Source: Massilia sp. IC2-278
Lineage (GTDB): Bacteria > Pseudomonadota > Gammaproteobacteria > Burkholderiales > Burkholderiaceae_D
Direction: 5' to 3'
Assembly (NCBI RefSeq): GCF_020708045.1
Contig: NZ_JAJFES010000002.1
Location: forward strand, 310,001-374,000
DNA length: 64,000 nucleotides
The position numbers and the translations under genes were made by a program. Below, piece after piece: positions 8,744 to 20,641 of the stretch; the stretch's first letter is position 1; each line of letters opens with the position of its first letter. A model generated the notes under the pieces. That model made no database searches, was not told the DNA's origin, and saw only the letters and a program-made list of their open reading frames with translations.

Positions 8744-9355
8744 CTAGAAGCGGTAGCCGACGCCAATACCGAACAGCACCGGGTCGACCTTGACCTTGCT
8801 GGCGCGCGCGCCGCTGACGTAGACGTCGCTGCGGATCTGCACCTTTTTCACGTCGACGTTCAGCGACCAGTTGCGGTCGAGCTTGACGTCGAAGCCGGCC
8901 TGCAGCGCGCCGCCCCAGCTATCGTTTTCCAGGTCGCCGGCGCCGTCCAGCAGGCGCACCTTCGAGATGCGCGTATAGTTCAGGCCCGCGCCCACGTAGG
9001 GGCTGAAGGTCTGCGCCGGCGCGAAGTGGTATTGCAGCGTCAGCGTTGGCGGCAGGTGCTTGAAGCTGCCGATCTTCGCGCCATCCAGGGTGACGTCGTG
9101 CTTCTGCGGATAGGTGAGGATGAGTTCGGCCGCGATATTCGGAGTCAGGAAGTAGCTGACGTCGAGTTCGGGAATGGTCTTGCTCTCGACGCGAATCAGG
9201 TTCGCGGCGCCGACACCGCCTACCGGGTCGGATTTGTTGGCGGTATCGATGTGCACCGCACGTGCGCGCACCAGCCAGGGAGATTCCTGCGCCATGACGG
9301 CGCCGCTTGCCAGACCCAGGGCAACTGCCAGCAGTTTGATACTCAACTTCTTCAT
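8744..9355 (-). CDS. ompW: OmpW family outer-membrane protein
   Basis: 203 residues with a clear signal peptide (MKKLSIKLLAVALGLASGAVMAQ, cleavage after residue 22). The mature protein has alternating beta-strand character, motifs LDVSYFLTPNIAAEL, TLTLQYHFAP and PYVGAGLNYT, and a C-terminal aromatic residue (GIGVGYRF) for BAM-dependent insertion, as in the eight-stranded OmpW barrel, a channel for small hydrophobic molecules. It is convergent with pabBC (3 bp apart). Upstream lies a class II FNR-type promoter, matching the oxygen control known for ompW in enterobacteria. Confidence 0.93.
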   Translation of the reverse strand: MKKLSIKLLAVALGLASGAVMAQESPWLVRARAVHIDTANKSDPVGGVGAANLIRVESKTIPELDVSYFLTPNIAAELILTYPQKHDVTLDGAKIGSFKHLPPTLTLQYHFAPAQTFSPYVGAGLNYTRISKVRLLDGAGDLENDSWGGALQAGFDVKLDRNWSLNVDVKKVQIRSDVYVSGARASKVKVDPVLFGIGVGYRF

Positions 9356-9393
9356 TTTTCTTACCTCATCGTGTGTCGTTGTGCGATGAGGTA

Positions 9394-9435
9394 AGTCTAT
9401 TGATGCGTCGCAACAAAATCGTTGATGCAGATCAA
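9394..9435 (-). promoter_or_regulatory. ompW promoter with FNR/Anr box at -41.5
   Basis: TTGATGCAGATCAA at 9422-9435 is a perfect TTGATnnnnATCAA FNR-family site. On the minus strand a -10-like TAGACT lies at 9394-9399, which places a start point near 9387 and the FNR dyad centre (9428.5) at about -41.5, the exact spacing of class II FNR-activated promoters. A 10-bp perfect inverted repeat (9361-9370 with 9385-9394) overlaps the predicted start point and the ribosome-binding site and may be a second operator. Confidence 0.75.
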
Positions 9436-9500
9436 AAGCGATATTGTTGGGCTGTGGCCTGCCGCTGGTGGCTCATGGCTCAGGGCCTGCGGCCTCGACC

Positions 9501-9684
9501 GTACGGTGGGCACCCCGTGCCCACGCGGTTACGTGCTCGTGATTGCACCGCTGGCCGTAACGACTCGCTCGGGAACGTCAAACCCGGACACGGCATTGTC
9601 CGCCGCATGCGTTTCGAGCGACACCTTGCGGCAGCGGACTGGCGGAACCGTGCGTACCGCGTGGGCACGGAGTGCCCACCCTAC
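9501..9684. repeat. Paired palindromic repeat (REP/BIME-like), locus 2
   Basis: Halves at 9501-9528 (GTACGGTGGGCACCCCGTG... ending CCCACGCGG) and 9656-9684 (inverse, with GCACGGAGTGC in the centre). The inner palindrome differs from locus 1 while the arms are kept. The interior contains CGCATGCGTTTCGAG, shared with locus 1 except for one base. It fills most of the 353-bp gap between the ompW promoter and the end of the peroxidase gene; I see no gene there. Confidence 0.85.
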
Positions 9685-9708
9685 CGAACCGGCGCGACGA
9701 TGCGATCA

Positions 9709-10305
9709 TCAAAGCGCCGCTTCGATCTTGCTCACCAGCGCAGGATCTTCCGGCGCCACCTTGCTCGGGAAGTGCTCGATCACCTTGCCGTCGCGCCCGA
9801 TCAGGTACTTGGTGAAGTTCCACTTCGGTTCCTTGCCGGTCTGCTTCGCCAGGCTGGCGTGCAGCGGATTGGCGTTCGGCCCCGACACCACGGTCGTCGA
9901 GAACATCGGGAACTTGACGCCGTAGGTGTTGTAGCAGAGGTCGGCGATTTCCTTGGCGTTCGCCGATTCCTGCTTGAAGTCGTTCGACGGGAAGCCCAGC
10001 ACCACCAGCCCGCGCGGGCCGTATTTCGCATTCAGCTTTTCCAGCCCTTCGTACTGCTTGGTGTAGCCGCAGTAGCTGGCGGTGTTCACCACCAGCACCA
10101 CCTTGCCGGCGTACTGGCACAGGTCCTGCGGCGCTTCGTCCTGCAGGCGCTTGAAGTTCTGGTGCAGCAGGGCCGGGCAGGATGCCGGCGCGGCGGCAGC
10201 GGATGCGGCCGGGGCGCCGGCGCGGGCCGGGGCCGCCGGGGTTTGCGCCATGGCGGACAGGGAAGCGGCGGCGAGGCCGAGGAGCAGGAGGGAAGATTTC
10301 AGCAT
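9709..10305 (-). CDS. Glutathione peroxidase-family protein, exported
   Basis: 198 residues: signal peptide MLKSSLLLLGLAAASLSAMAQ, an Ala/Pro-rich linker to about residue 42, then the thioredoxin-fold peroxidase. VVLVVNTASYCGYTKQYEGL carries the peroxidatic Cys in the NTASxCG motif, GFPSNDFKQES supplies the conserved Gln segment, and KWNFTKYLIGRDG holds the WNF tryptophan. It reduces peroxides with thioredoxin or glutathione, here probably in the periplasm. The longer reading frame upstream is spurious; ATG at 10305 gives the signal peptide. It is 20 bp after the CoA-binding gene, likely the same transcript. Confidence 0.9.
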   Translation of the reverse strand: MLKSSLLLLGLAAASLSAMAQTPAAPARAGAPAASAAAAPASCPALLHQNFKRLQDEAPQDLCQYAGKVVLVVNTASYCGYTKQYEGLEKLNAKYGPRGLVVLGFPSNDFKQESANAKEIADLCYNTYGVKFPMFSTTVVSGPNANPLHASLAKQTGKEPKWNFTKYLIGRDGKVIEHFPSKVAPEDPALVSKIEAAL

Positions 10306-10325
10306 GGCGTGGGGTGAGGTGAGGT

Positions 10326-10748
10326 TCAGGCGCTGAGCGCGCGGTGTTCGATTTTCAGGCAGTGGTTCATCACCACGTCGAGGCCGGCGGCGCGCGCGAG
10401 GTCGGCGGCGGCCTGGTTCTCGATCTCGAGCTGCATCCACAGGCAGCCGGCGCGGATCGCAATCGCATCGCGCGCCAGCGGCGGAATGTCTTCGGACTTG
10501 CGAAAGCAGTCGACGATGTCGATGCGCGTGCCGCTCGTCGCCAGCGCATCGGCGGCGGCCTGCAAATCGGCGTACACGCGCTCGCCGAGGATGTCCTGGC
10601 CCTCGTAGGCCGGGTTCACGGGAATGATGCGGTAGCCCTGCTGCTGCAGGTACTCGGCAACGCCGAAACTGGCGCGCTCGGGCTTGTTCGACAGGCCGAC
10701 GATGGCGATCGTCTTGCTGTCCTTGAGGATCTGGGCAATGGTTCTCAT
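10326..10748 (-). CDS. CoA-binding (Rossmann) protein
   Basis: 140 residues of the CoA-binding domain also found at the start of succinyl-CoA synthetase alpha. TIAIVGLSNKPERASFGVAEYL at 13-34 is the nucleotide/CoA loop, VNPAYEGQDILGERVYADL follows, and IDIVDCFRKSEDIPPLARDAI and MNHCLKIEH close the fold. Family members (YccU-like) are stand-alone and their physiological role is not defined. It is the first gene of a leftward pair with the peroxidase, divergent from the amidase gene. Confidence 0.85.
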   Translation of the reverse strand: MRTIAQILKDSKTIAIVGLSNKPERASFGVAEYLQQQGYRIIPVNPAYEGQDILGERVYADLQAAADALATSGTRIDIVDCFRKSEDIPPLARDAIAIRAGCLWMQLEIENQAAADLARAAGLDVVMNHCLKIEHRALSA

Positions 10749-10841
10749 GAGTGGGATCGGTATGGATGTCGCGTCTAGCTTAACAGGAAAGCATTACTCG
10801 TTGCGAGCACGCTTGCACGGCCATTGCACAAGGCAGGCAGC

Positions 10842-10869
10842 CTGTGGAAAGATGGCGTGTTTTCCACAG
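10842..10869. promoter_or_regulatory. 9-bp inverted repeat between divergent genes
   Basis: CTGTGGAAA (10842-10850) and TTTCCACAG (10861-10869) form a perfect dyad around a 10-base centre, 12 bp before the amidase start and about 95 bp before the CoA-binding gene start. It may be an operator or an mRNA hairpin covering the amidase leader. No regulator is implied by neighbours. Confidence 0.45.
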
Positions 10870-10880
10870 CGAGCCCATCC

Positions 10881-11507
10881 ATGACCTTCCGCCTGCACGC
10901 CAAACGCACCCTCGCCCTGCTTGCCATCGCCCTGGCCTGCGCCAGCTGCGCCGTGAAACCGCCCGCCCCTGCCGCACCGCAGATCGTCCCGGTGGCGCAA
11001 TGGGGCGGCACCCCGGCCGACGCCACCCGCGCGCGCCGGCACACCATCACCCACATCACCCTGCACCACCAGGGCGAGACCTTCAAGCCCGGCACCGACG
11101 TGCACAAGTACCTGCGCAACCTGCAGGCCTGGTCGCGCAACACCAAGGGCTGGCTCGACATCCCCTACCACTACGTGATCGACCTCGAAGGCCATACCTA
11201 CGCCGCACGCGACATCGCTTATGCCGGCGACACCAACACCGAATACGACCCCAAGGGCCATGCCCTGATCGAAGTGGTCGGCAACTTCGAAGAGGTCGAG
11301 CCGAACCAGCAGCAGCTCGACGCCGTGGTGGCGCTGATGGCGAGCCTGGCCGCGCAGTACGGTGTACCGGTCGAGAACATTGCCAGCCACCGCGACCACT
11401 CCGATAAAACCGTCTGCCCCGGCGCCAACCTGTACCGCTACGTCCAGAGCGGCTACTTCCGCGAACAGGTGGCGGCGAAGCTGGGCTCTAAGAACCTATC
11501 CCAGTAG
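10881..11507 (+). CDS. N-acetylmuramoyl-L-alanine amidase (amidase_2), probable lipoprotein
   Basis: 208 residues. MTFRLHAKRTLALLAIALACASC suggests a lipoprotein or secreted signal. The amidase_2 zinc set is visible: THITLHHQGE (first His), IASHRDHSDKTVCPG (second His and the Cys ligand, T7-lysozyme style). It is expected to cleave the amide between MurNAc and the peptide in the periplasm, for peptidoglycan recycling or remodelling. ATG at 10881 gives a sensible signal; an upstream in-frame start at 10824 does not. The last four residues (NLSQ) and the stop codon are supplied by the MITE-like insertion described next; without it the frame would end ...GSK-TGA. Confidence 0.85.
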   Translation: MTFRLHAKRTLALLAIALACASCAVKPPAPAAPQIVPVAQWGGTPADATRARRHTITHITLHHQGETFKPGTDVHKYLRNLQAWSRNTKGWLDIPYHYVIDLEGHTYAARDIAYAGDTNTEYDPKGHALIEVVGNFEEVEPNQQQLDAVVALMASLAAQYGVPVENIASHRDHSDKTVCPGANLYRYVQSGYFREQVAAKLGSKNLSQ

Positions 11508-11659
11508 GGAGGAGGAAGCTGGCGGCGATGCATGGCAAGCGCGGGCAAGGCGCGAGGAGGCCGCATGGCTAGCCACGGGTTTGCCAACTGCGCGACGAGC
11601 AACGCCGCCCCCGCTTGTCAGGCGCGCCGAAAGCGACTCATCCCTGCTGGGATAGGTTC
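11492..11659. mobile_element. 168-bp MITE-like element with terminal inverted repeats
   Basis: Ends GAACCTATCCCAGTAGGGA (from 11492) and its inverse TCCCTGCTGGGATAGGTTC (to 11659) match in 18 of 19 positions and are flanked by TAA on both sides (11489-11491 and 11660-11662), a 3-bp target duplication. No ORF of note is inside. Removing the element and one TAA restores GGC-TCT-AAG-TGA, a stop for the amidase directly abutting the TTA stop of the convergent serine-hydrolase gene. Non-autonomous; the size and target duplication recall IS5-type derivatives, but the parent element is not identified. Confidence 0.85.
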
Positions 11660-11666
11660 TAAGTGA

Positions 11667-13346
11667 TTACAGGCGCGGCGCCCTGATCTGCTGCCCGTTC
11701 TGGTGCAGCACCAGGTAGCTGCTGTCGCCGCCGTCGAAACGCACCTCGGCCTCGATGGCGCGCGCGAAGAACACGTTCTCGTCCTGGGCAAAGATCTCGA
11801 GCTTGCCCTGGCCGGTGGCCTGGGCGTAGTAACGGTCGCCGTCGCGCGTGAGCTCCAAAATAAAACCCGGCGCCAGCTGGTAGCGGCCGACGCGCTTGTC
11901 GTAGACGGCGCTGGCGATCTTCACGGCGCTGCGTTCGGCCGGCGCGTCGCCGATGCGCGGCTGCTTCATTTCCCTGCCGTCGGCGTACTGGGTCACGCTG
12001 CCGGCCTTGCCCTTGCCGTCGAGGGCGAATTCGAACCAGTCGAAGCCCTCCGGCAGGTAGAAGCCGTTCTGCGAAAAGGCTTTCAGGCGCATCGGCGGCC
12101 GGCTGCTCCGCTGCATGACCAGCACCCCGCCCTCGCGCTTGAAGGTGCGCGTGACGCCCTTCTCGACTTCGTAGACGCCGACATAGCGGTCGAGCGTGGC
12201 CGCGTCCAGCGCGATTTCCTTGAACTCGCGGAAGGGCTTGCCGATGGCGAGGGCAGCCGCCTTGCTGGCCACCACGCCGGGGTTGGCCAGGCCGCCGTCG
12301 GCATTGCTCAATACCGCGACGAACACCTTCTGCTCGGGCAGGCGCAGCGCATAGGTACTGAAGCCGTTGATGCCGCCGCCGTGCGAAACCGTCGGCACGC
12401 CCTGCAGCTGCCCTACCTGCCAGCCATAGCCATAGCCGCTCGGCTTGCCGTCGGCCAGCGTGTAGGAGGTGAAGGCACGCTGCCAGCTGGCCGGTTTCAA
12501 GAGCTTGCCCTGGGTGATGGCGGCATCCCAGCGCGCCAGGTCGTCCACGGTCGAGACCAGGGCGCCGGCCGCATACGGCTGGCTCATGCTGAGCGGCGTG
12601 GCATGCCCGAAGCCGCCGGGCTCGGGCGTGTGCCCGGCCGCATGCGCCGTGCGGCTGCGCTCGAAGCCTTCATACGCTGTGTCTTTCATCCCCAGCGGAA
12701 CGAAGATGCGCTGCTCCACGAATTTCGCGTACGGCATGCCCGAGAGTTTTTCGATGATGGCGCCGAGCAGGAAGTAGCCGGAATTGCTGTAGCGGTAAAC
12801 CGTGCCCGGTTCGAATTCGAGCGGATCGTTCCTGAAGGTGTCGATCATCTGCGCCAGCGTCCGGTCGCTGCCCATGAGCAGCAGGTAGTCCGGGCGGCTG
12901 GTGTAGTTGACGATGCCCGAGGTATGGGTCAGCAGGTGCTCGACCGTGATCTTCTTGCCGCGCGTCGGATAATCGGGGAAGAAGCGCGTGAGGTCGTCGG
13001 TGAGTGACAGCTTGCCTTCTTCCGCCAGCATCAGGATTGCCACCGCCGTGAACTGCTTGGTGATCGAGCCGAGGCGCAGCACCATGCCGGGGTCCATCGG
13101 CTTCATGCCGCTGGTATCGGCGATGCCGTAGCCCTTGCGCAGCAGCGTCTTGCCGTCCTTGACCACGATGACGGTGGCGCCAGGCTCGGTGGGCTTGTAG
13201 CTGGCGGAGACCAGGGCGTCGAGGCGCGCTTCCACGGCTTGCGCCGATTGCGCGGCCCTGGCGGCGCCTGGGGCCTCCTGCGCATGAACGGCGGGGGCGC
13301 CCAGCAAGGCGAACACGGCAACGCAAACGGCGGACAGCTTCGGCAT
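11667..13346 (-). CDS. Serine hydrolase, class C beta-lactamase-like
   Basis: 559 residues with signal peptide (MPKLSAVCVAVFALLGAPAVHAQ). The penicillin-binding fold motifs are present: RLGSITKQFTAV (SxxK), YRYSNSGYFLLG (YxN) and VSHGGGINGFS (HxG in place of KTG), as in AmpC-like peptidases and esterases. About 200 C-terminal residues form a beta-rich lipocalin-like tail of the kind found in D-aminopeptidase-like members. Likely a periplasmic esterase or peptidase rather than a true beta-lactamase. ATG at 13346 with AAAGG upstream is preferred to GTG at 13355. Confidence 0.88.
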   Translation of the reverse strand: MPKLSAVCVAVFALLGAPAVHAQEAPGAARAAQSAQAVEARLDALVSASYKPTEPGATVIVVKDGKTLLRKGYGIADTSGMKPMDPGMVLRLGSITKQFTAVAILMLAEEGKLSLTDDLTRFFPDYPTRGKKITVEHLLTHTSGIVNYTSRPDYLLLMGSDRTLAQMIDTFRNDPLEFEPGTVYRYSNSGYFLLGAIIEKLSGMPYAKFVEQRIFVPLGMKDTAYEGFERSRTAHAAGHTPEPGGFGHATPLSMSQPYAAGALVSTVDDLARWDAAITQGKLLKPASWQRAFTSYTLADGKPSGYGYGWQVGQLQGVPTVSHGGGINGFSTYALRLPEQKVFVAVLSNADGGLANPGVVASKAAALAIGKPFREFKEIALDAATLDRYVGVYEVEKGVTRTFKREGGVLVMQRSSRPPMRLKAFSQNGFYLPEGFDWFEFALDGKGKAGSVTQYADGREMKQPRIGDAPAERSAVKIASAVYDKRVGRYQLAPGFILELTRDGDRYYAQATGQGKLEIFAQDENVFFARAIEAEVRFDGGDSSYLVLHQNGQQIRAPRL

Positions 13347-13470
13347 GACAGGCACCTTTGGAGGAGAGTGAGAGTGCGGAAACTCTAACCCAGCCTGGTA
13401 CGCCTGTGTTTACGAATGCGACGGACCGCCGATGGGCGCGATGAACGTGGAAATCCGCTGAGCGAAAACG

Positions 13471-13497
13471 AAAAAAGGCAGCCCGTAGGCTGCCTCT
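13471..13497 (-). terminator. Rho-independent terminator of the atp operon
   Basis: In the leftward transcript, 22 bp after the atpC stop, GGCAGCC pairs with GGCTGCC around a short loop and is followed by a run of six T. This is a classic intrinsic terminator placed exactly at the operon end. Confidence 0.9.
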
Positions 13498-13518
13498 TGT
13501 TTGCCACAACTGAAAGGC

Positions 13519-13941
13519 TTAACGGCCCTTCGAGCGCAGCTTGTGGATCGCCGCCAGCTGCGCGATCGCCGCGGCGAGTTCCGCCTGGGCTTTCGCGTAG
13601 TCGATCTGCGAGTCCTGGTTCTGCATCAGTTCTTCCGCCTGGCGCTTGGCTTCCTGGGCTTTTGCTTCATCCAGGTCGCCGCCGCGGATCGCGGTGTCGG
13701 CCAGCACGGTCACGCCGTTCGGCTGCACCTCGAGGATGCCGCCGGCGACGAAGACGAACTCTTCATTGCCCGCGGTCGTCTGGATGCGCACGGCGCCCGG
13801 ACGGATCCGCGTGATCAGCGGGGTGTGCTTCGGGTAGATACCCAGCTCGCCCGCTTCACCCGGCAACGCGACGAAAGTCGCTTCGCCGGAGAAGATCTGC
13901 TCTTCGGCCGAGACCACGTCAACGTGAAAAATGTTTGCCAT
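13519..13941 (-). CDS. atpC: ATP synthase epsilon subunit
   Basis: 140 residues. Epsilon sits on the central stalk of F1 and inhibits ATP hydrolysis. [20 protein letters not shown] and [19 protein letters not shown] are the conserved beta-sandwich segments; the C-terminal helical part ([18 protein letters not shown] onward) is the inhibitory arm. Last gene of the atpIBEFHAGDC operon, 27 bp after atpD. Confidence 0.97.
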   Translation of the reverse strand: MANIFHVDVVSAEEQIFSGEATFVALPGEAGELGIYPKHTPLITRIRPGAVRIQTTAGNEEFVFVAGGILEVQPNGVTVLADTAIRGGDLDEAKAQEAKRQAEELMQNQDSQIDYAKAQAELAAAIAQLAAIHKLRSKGR

Positions 13942-13968
13942 GTGTGTCCTTCAGGTTGAAGAAACCGA

Positions 13969-15405
<1,437 letters not shown>

Positions 15406-16281
15406 TTAGACCGCTGCCGCGCCGGCGACGATCTCGGAGAGTTCTTTGGTAATCGCTGCCTGGCGGGTCTTGTTGTAGACCAGCTTCAGTTCGCCGATGA
15501 CGCTGCCTGCGTTGTCGCTTGCGGCCTTCATCGCCACCATGCGTGCCGATTGCTCGGACGCCAGGTTTTCGGCGACAGCCTGGTAGACCAGGGCCTCGAC
15601 ATAACGCACCAGCAGTTCGTCGATCACGACCTGCGCTTCCGGCTCGTAGATGTAATCCCACGAGATGGCGCTCTTTTCCTGTTCCAGGTGCTTGGACGGC
15701 AACGGGAGCAGCTGCTCGACGACCGGTTCCTGCTTCATCGTGTTGATGAACTTGGTGTAGCACAGGTAAACCGCGTCCAGCTGGCCGTCCTGGTATGCGT
15801 CGAGCATGACCTTGATCGGGCCGATCAGCTTTTCCAGGTGCGGCGTGTCGCCGATCTGGGTCGCCGACGACACCAGCTTGACGCCCACGCGGTTCAGGAA
15901 GCCCAGGCCCTTGTTGCCGATGGCAACTGCCTCGATGCGGTTGCCCGCCGCTTCCATTTCGCGCGACTTCTGCGTCACCTGGCGCAGGATGTTGGTGTTC
16001 ATGCCGCCGCACAGACCTTTATCGGTCGTGACGACGATGAAGCCGACAGCTTTTGCCTGCACGTGCTTGGCTTGCGCCATGAACACGTGGGTGTACTCCG
16101 GATTTGCGCCGGCCAGATTGGCGGTGATGTTCCGAACTTTCTCACTGTAGGGACGGGCGGCGCGCATACGGTCCTGCGCCTTGCGCATTTTCGATGCGGC
16201 GACCATTTCCATCGCCTTGGTGATCTTCTTCGTATTCTCTACGCTCTTGATCTTGCCACGAATCTCTTTGCCTACTGCCAT
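15406..16281 (-). CDS. atpG: ATP synthase gamma subunit
   Basis: 291 residues. Rotor shaft of F1. N-terminal [33 protein letters not shown] and C-terminal [20 protein letters not shown] form the coiled coil; [15 protein letters not shown] is the conserved gamma signature. The start is preceded by a strong GGAAGGAG and, 23 bp upstream, by a 12-bp perfect hairpin separating it from atpA. Confidence 0.97.
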   Translation of the reverse strand: MAVGKEIRGKIKSVENTKKITKAMEMVAASKMRKAQDRMRAARPYSEKVRNITANLAGANPEYTHVFMAQAKHVQAKAVGFIVVTTDKGLCGGMNTNILRQVTQKSREMEAAGNRIEAVAIGNKGLGFLNRVGVKLVSSATQIGDTPHLEKLIGPIKVMLDAYQDGQLDAVYLCYTKFINTMKQEPVVEQLLPLPSKHLEQEKSAISWDYIYEPEAQVVIDELLVRYVEALVYQAVAENLASEQSARMVAMKAASDNAGSVIGELKLVYNKTRQAAITKELSEIVAGAAAV

Positions 16282-16303
16282 GAGTCCTTACTCCTTCCGG
16301 TCA

Positions 16304-16332
16304 CCGGCAGCGCTTTCTGCAAGCGCTGCCGG
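16304..16332 (-). other. Perfect 12-bp hairpin between atpA and atpG
   Basis: CCGGCAGCGCTT and AAGCGCTGCCGG pair around a 5-nt loop within the 65-bp atpA-atpG gap. No T run follows, so it is not a normal terminator; it more likely marks RNA processing or protects the upstream message, adjusting subunit ratios. It lies just upstream of the atpG ribosome-binding site. Confidence 0.7.
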
Positions 16333-16346
16333 ATCCTTCATTTCAA

Positions 16347-17888
16347 TTAGAATGCGCCGGACTTTTTGAAATCAGCAATGGCGGCCGCGAGTGCTGCGTC
16401 GGCGTCCTTGTCCAGTTGCTTGGTTTCTTCGATCTTCGACAGGAGCGCTGGCTGCTTGGTCTTCAGGTAGCCATGCAGGCCGCTCTCGAATGCCAGCACT
16501 TGCTTGACTTCGATGTCGTCGAAATAGCCCTTGTTGACGGCGTACAGCGAAGCGGCCATCAGCGACACCGGCAGCGGCGAGAACTGCGGCTGCTTCAGCA
16601 GTTCGGTCACGCGTGCACCGCGGTCCAGCTGCTTGCGGGTCGATTCGTCCAGGTCCGATGCGAACTGCGCGAACGCAGCCAGTTCACGGTACTGGGCCAG
16701 GTCGGTACGGATACCGCCCGACAGGTTCTTGATGACCTTGGTCTGTGCCGCACCACCGACGCGCGAGACCGAGATACCGGCGTTGATCGCAGGACGGATA
16801 CCGGCGTTGAACAGCGAGGTCTCCAGGAAGATCTGGCCGTCGGTAATCGAGATCACGTTGGTCGGCACGAAGGCCGAAACGTCGCCTGCTTGCGTTTCGA
16901 TGATCGGCAGTGCGGTCAGCGAGCCGGTCTTGCCGGTCACGGCGCCGTCGGTGAACTTCGACACGTAGTCGGCGTTCACGCGTGCTGCGCGCTCGAGCAG
17001 ACGGCTGTGCAGGTAGAACACGTCGCCTGGGTAGGCTTCGCGGCCTGGTGGGCGGCGCAGCAGCAGGGAAATCTGGCGGTAGGCAACGGCTTGCTTCGAC
17101 AGGTCGTCGTACACGATCAGCGCGTCTTCGCCGCGGTCGCGGAAGTATTCGCCCATCGCGCAGCCCGAGTAGGCGGAGATGTACTGCATGGCAGCCGATT
17201 CCGACGCCGATGCTGCAACGACGATGGTGTACTCCATCGCGCCGTGCTGTTCCAGCGAACGCACGATGTTCTTGATGGTCGATGCCTTCTGGCCGATTGC
17301 AACGTACACGCAGGTGACGTTCTGGCCTTTCTGGTTGATGATCGCGTCGACAGCGACAGCCGATTTACCGGTCTGGCGGTCGCCAATGATCAGCTCACGC
17401 TGGCCACGGCCGATCGGCACCATCGCGTCGATCGACTTGATGCCGGTCTGCATAGGCTGCGACACCGACTCACGGGCGATCACGCCAGGAGCGATCTTTT
17501 CGATCGGGGCGGTCAGTTTCGCATCGATCGGACCTTTGCCGTCGATCGGCTGGCCGAGTGCGTTGACCACGCGGCCACGCAGTTCAGGACCGATCGGCAC
17601 TTCCAGGATGCGGCCGGTGGTCTTGACGGTGTCGCCTTCCGAGATGTGCTCGTACGAGCCCAGGATGACCGAGCCGACCGAGTCGCGCTCGAGGTTCATC
17701 GCCAGACCGAAGGTGTTGCCCGGGAATTCCAGCATCTCGCCCTGCATCACGTCCGACAGACCATGGATGCGGCAGATACCGTCGGCGACGGAGATCACCG
17801 TGCCTTGATTGCGAACGTCAGCCGAACCTTCGAGGCCCTGGATGCGGCTCTTGATCAGTTCGCTGATTTCAGATGAATTAAGTTGCAT
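16347..17888 (-). CDS. atpA: ATP synthase alpha subunit
   Basis: 513 residues, typical. Non-catalytic nucleotide-binding F1 subunit. N-terminal [20 protein letters not shown], Walker [19 protein letters not shown] near 169, [20 protein letters not shown] and the arginine-finger region [20 protein letters not shown] are present. 72 bp after atpH. Confidence 0.98.
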   Translation of the reverse strand: MQLNSSEISELIKSRIQGLEGSADVRNQGTVISVADGICRIHGLSDVMQGEMLEFPGNTFGLAMNLERDSVGSVILGSYEHISEGDTVKTTGRILEVPIGPELRGRVVNALGQPIDGKGPIDAKLTAPIEKIAPGVIARESVSQPMQTGIKSIDAMVPIGRGQRELIIGDRQTGKSAVAVDAIINQKGQNVTCVYVAIGQKASTIKNIVRSLEQHGAMEYTIVVAASASESAAMQYISAYSGCAMGEYFRDRGEDALIVYDDLSKQAVAYRQISLLLRRPPGREAYPGDVFYLHSRLLERAARVNADYVSKFTDGAVTGKTGSLTALPIIETQAGDVSAFVPTNVISITDGQIFLETSLFNAGIRPAINAGISVSRVGGAAQTKVIKNLSGGIRTDLAQYRELAAFAQFASDLDESTRKQLDRGARVTELLKQPQFSPLPVSLMAASLYAVNKGYFDDIEVKQVLAFESGLHGYLKTKQPALLSKIEETKQLDKDADAALAAAIADFKKSGAF

Positions 17889-17960
17889 GAGTGCTAACTC
17901 CTAATAGTTTCTTGATGCGTAGGGCAAGGACGTGAATGCGGGGATGCGTGCGAAGTTCGC

Positions 17961-18494
17961 TTACGACACCAGCGCAACATGCATCTGTTGCAGCTTGGCG
18001 CGTACCGAGGTATCGAGCACTTCATCACCGACCACCACGCGCACACCACCGATCAGCGACGGGTCGACGGTCACCGTTGGGTTGAGCTTGCGGCCGAATT
18101 TCTTTTCCAGCGTACCGACCAGTTGCGCGGTTTGCGCGTCGGTCAGGTCGAAGGCGCTGAAGATGATCGCGTCGGCAGCACCTGCCTGGGCGTTCTTCAG
18201 TTCCTGGAACTGCGCGCCGATCTGCGGCAGCAGGCTGATGCGGCCGTTTTCGGCCAGCATCGCCAGGAAGTTCGACGCCTCCGGGGTCACCGGCGACTTC
18301 ACCAGCGAGGTCAGCGTAGCGACCAGGTCGGTTGCGGTCAGTTTCGGATTGGCGGCAAACGCCTGCACATCAGGGTTGGCGCCGATCTGGGCCAGCTCGG
18401 ACACCAGGTCGGACCAGGCTGCCATGTTGCCCTGTTGGGCAACGCGGAACAGCGCTTCGGCGTAGGGACGGGCGACGGTTGCGAGTTCAGCCAT
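17961..18494 (-). CDS. atpH: ATP synthase delta subunit
   Basis: 177 residues. Peripheral-stalk subunit linking F1 to subunit b. [20 protein letters not shown] is the usual opening and [20 protein letters not shown] the conserved C-terminal motif. 2 bp after atpF. Confidence 0.96.
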   Translation of the reverse strand: MAELATVARPYAEALFRVAQQGNMAAWSDLVSELAQIGANPDVQAFAANPKLTATDLVATLTSLVKSPVTPEASNFLAMLAENGRISLLPQIGAQFQELKNAQAGAADAIIFSAFDLTDAQTAQLVGTLEKKFGRKLNPTVTVDPSLIGGVRVVVGDEVLDTSVRAKLQQMHVALVS

Positions 18495-18496
18495 GA

Positions 18497-18967
18497 TTAC
18501 AGCTCGGCCGACAGTTGCGACAGCAGGGCGGCGTGCGCTTCTGCGTTCACTTCACGCTTCAGGATCTGCTCGGCGCCTTGCACTGCCAGCGCGGCAACCT
18601 GGCCACGCAGTTCTTCGCGCACGCGCGTGACTTGCTGCTCGGCGTCGGCTTTTGCGTTGGCAACGATACGGGCGGCTTCTTCAGCAGCGGTCTTCTTGGC
18701 TTCGTCGATGATCAGCGCGGCGCGCTTTTCGGCGTCGGCGATACGCTTCTGGCCTTCGTCACGGGCGCCGGCCAGTTCGGCCTGCACACGCTTTTCGGCG
18801 GCGGCCAGGTCGGCCTTGCCGCGGTCTGCAGCGGCCAGGCCGTTGGCGATCCGCTCGGCGCGCTCGTCGAGTGCCTTCATCAGCGGCGGCCACACGAACT
18901 TCATCGTGAACAGCGCCAGGACGAAGAAGACGGCGAACTGGGCAAACAGGGTTGCGTTAAGGTTCAC
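18497..18967 (-). CDS. atpF: ATP synthase subunit b
   Basis: 156 residues, the standard length, from a GTG start at 18967 ([18 protein letters not shown]) with AAGGA upstream; the longer frame to 19018 is not family-like. One N-terminal membrane helix (about 6-26) and then a long charged, alanine-rich coiled coil that forms the peripheral stalk. Confidence 0.95.
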   Translation of the reverse strand: MNLNATLFAQFAVFFVLALFTMKFVWPPLMKALDERAERIANGLAAADRGKADLAAAEKRVQAELAGARDEGQKRIADAEKRAALIIDEAKKTAAEEAARIVANAKADAEQQVTRVREELRGQVAALAVQGAEQILKREVNAEAHAALLSQLSAEL

Positions 18968-19042
18968 TGTATTTTCCTTCTCACAAAAACGGATGCCGAA
19001 CCGCGATGGTTCGGCCATTCAAAACCCGAGATGCTTTGTTGC

Positions 19043-19300
<258 letters not shown>

Positions 19301-19370
19301 TTAAATGAAAACTAAATTAAAAACTACTACTTCGGTACTACTACGATCTGTTCGATGCTTGCGGCGCCGA

Positions 19371-20547
<1,177 letters not shown>

Positions 20548-20611
20548 TTTTTTTCTTCTGCCTTGGCCGTTTGAACCGAGTTACGGTGTGGTAATTACAT
20601 GAATCAGCGGG

Positions 20612-20641
20612 ATTATATGTTCGTTAGTGCATCTGAGTCAA
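20612..20641 (-). promoter_or_regulatory. atp operon promoter (sigma-70)
   Basis: On the minus strand, TTGACT (20636-20641), an 18-bp spacer and TATAAT (20612-20617) form a strong sigma-70 promoter, giving a start point near 20605 ahead of atpI. This part of the 452-bp atpI-parB gap has no gene; the rest holds repeat locus 3. Confidence 0.75.

Noticed and set aside
11667..13346. Acquired beta-lactamase
   Set aside because: SxxK/YxN/HxG is that of peptidases and esterases too; the C-terminal extension and lack of mobile genes nearby (other than the MITE) argue for a housekeeping hydrolase.
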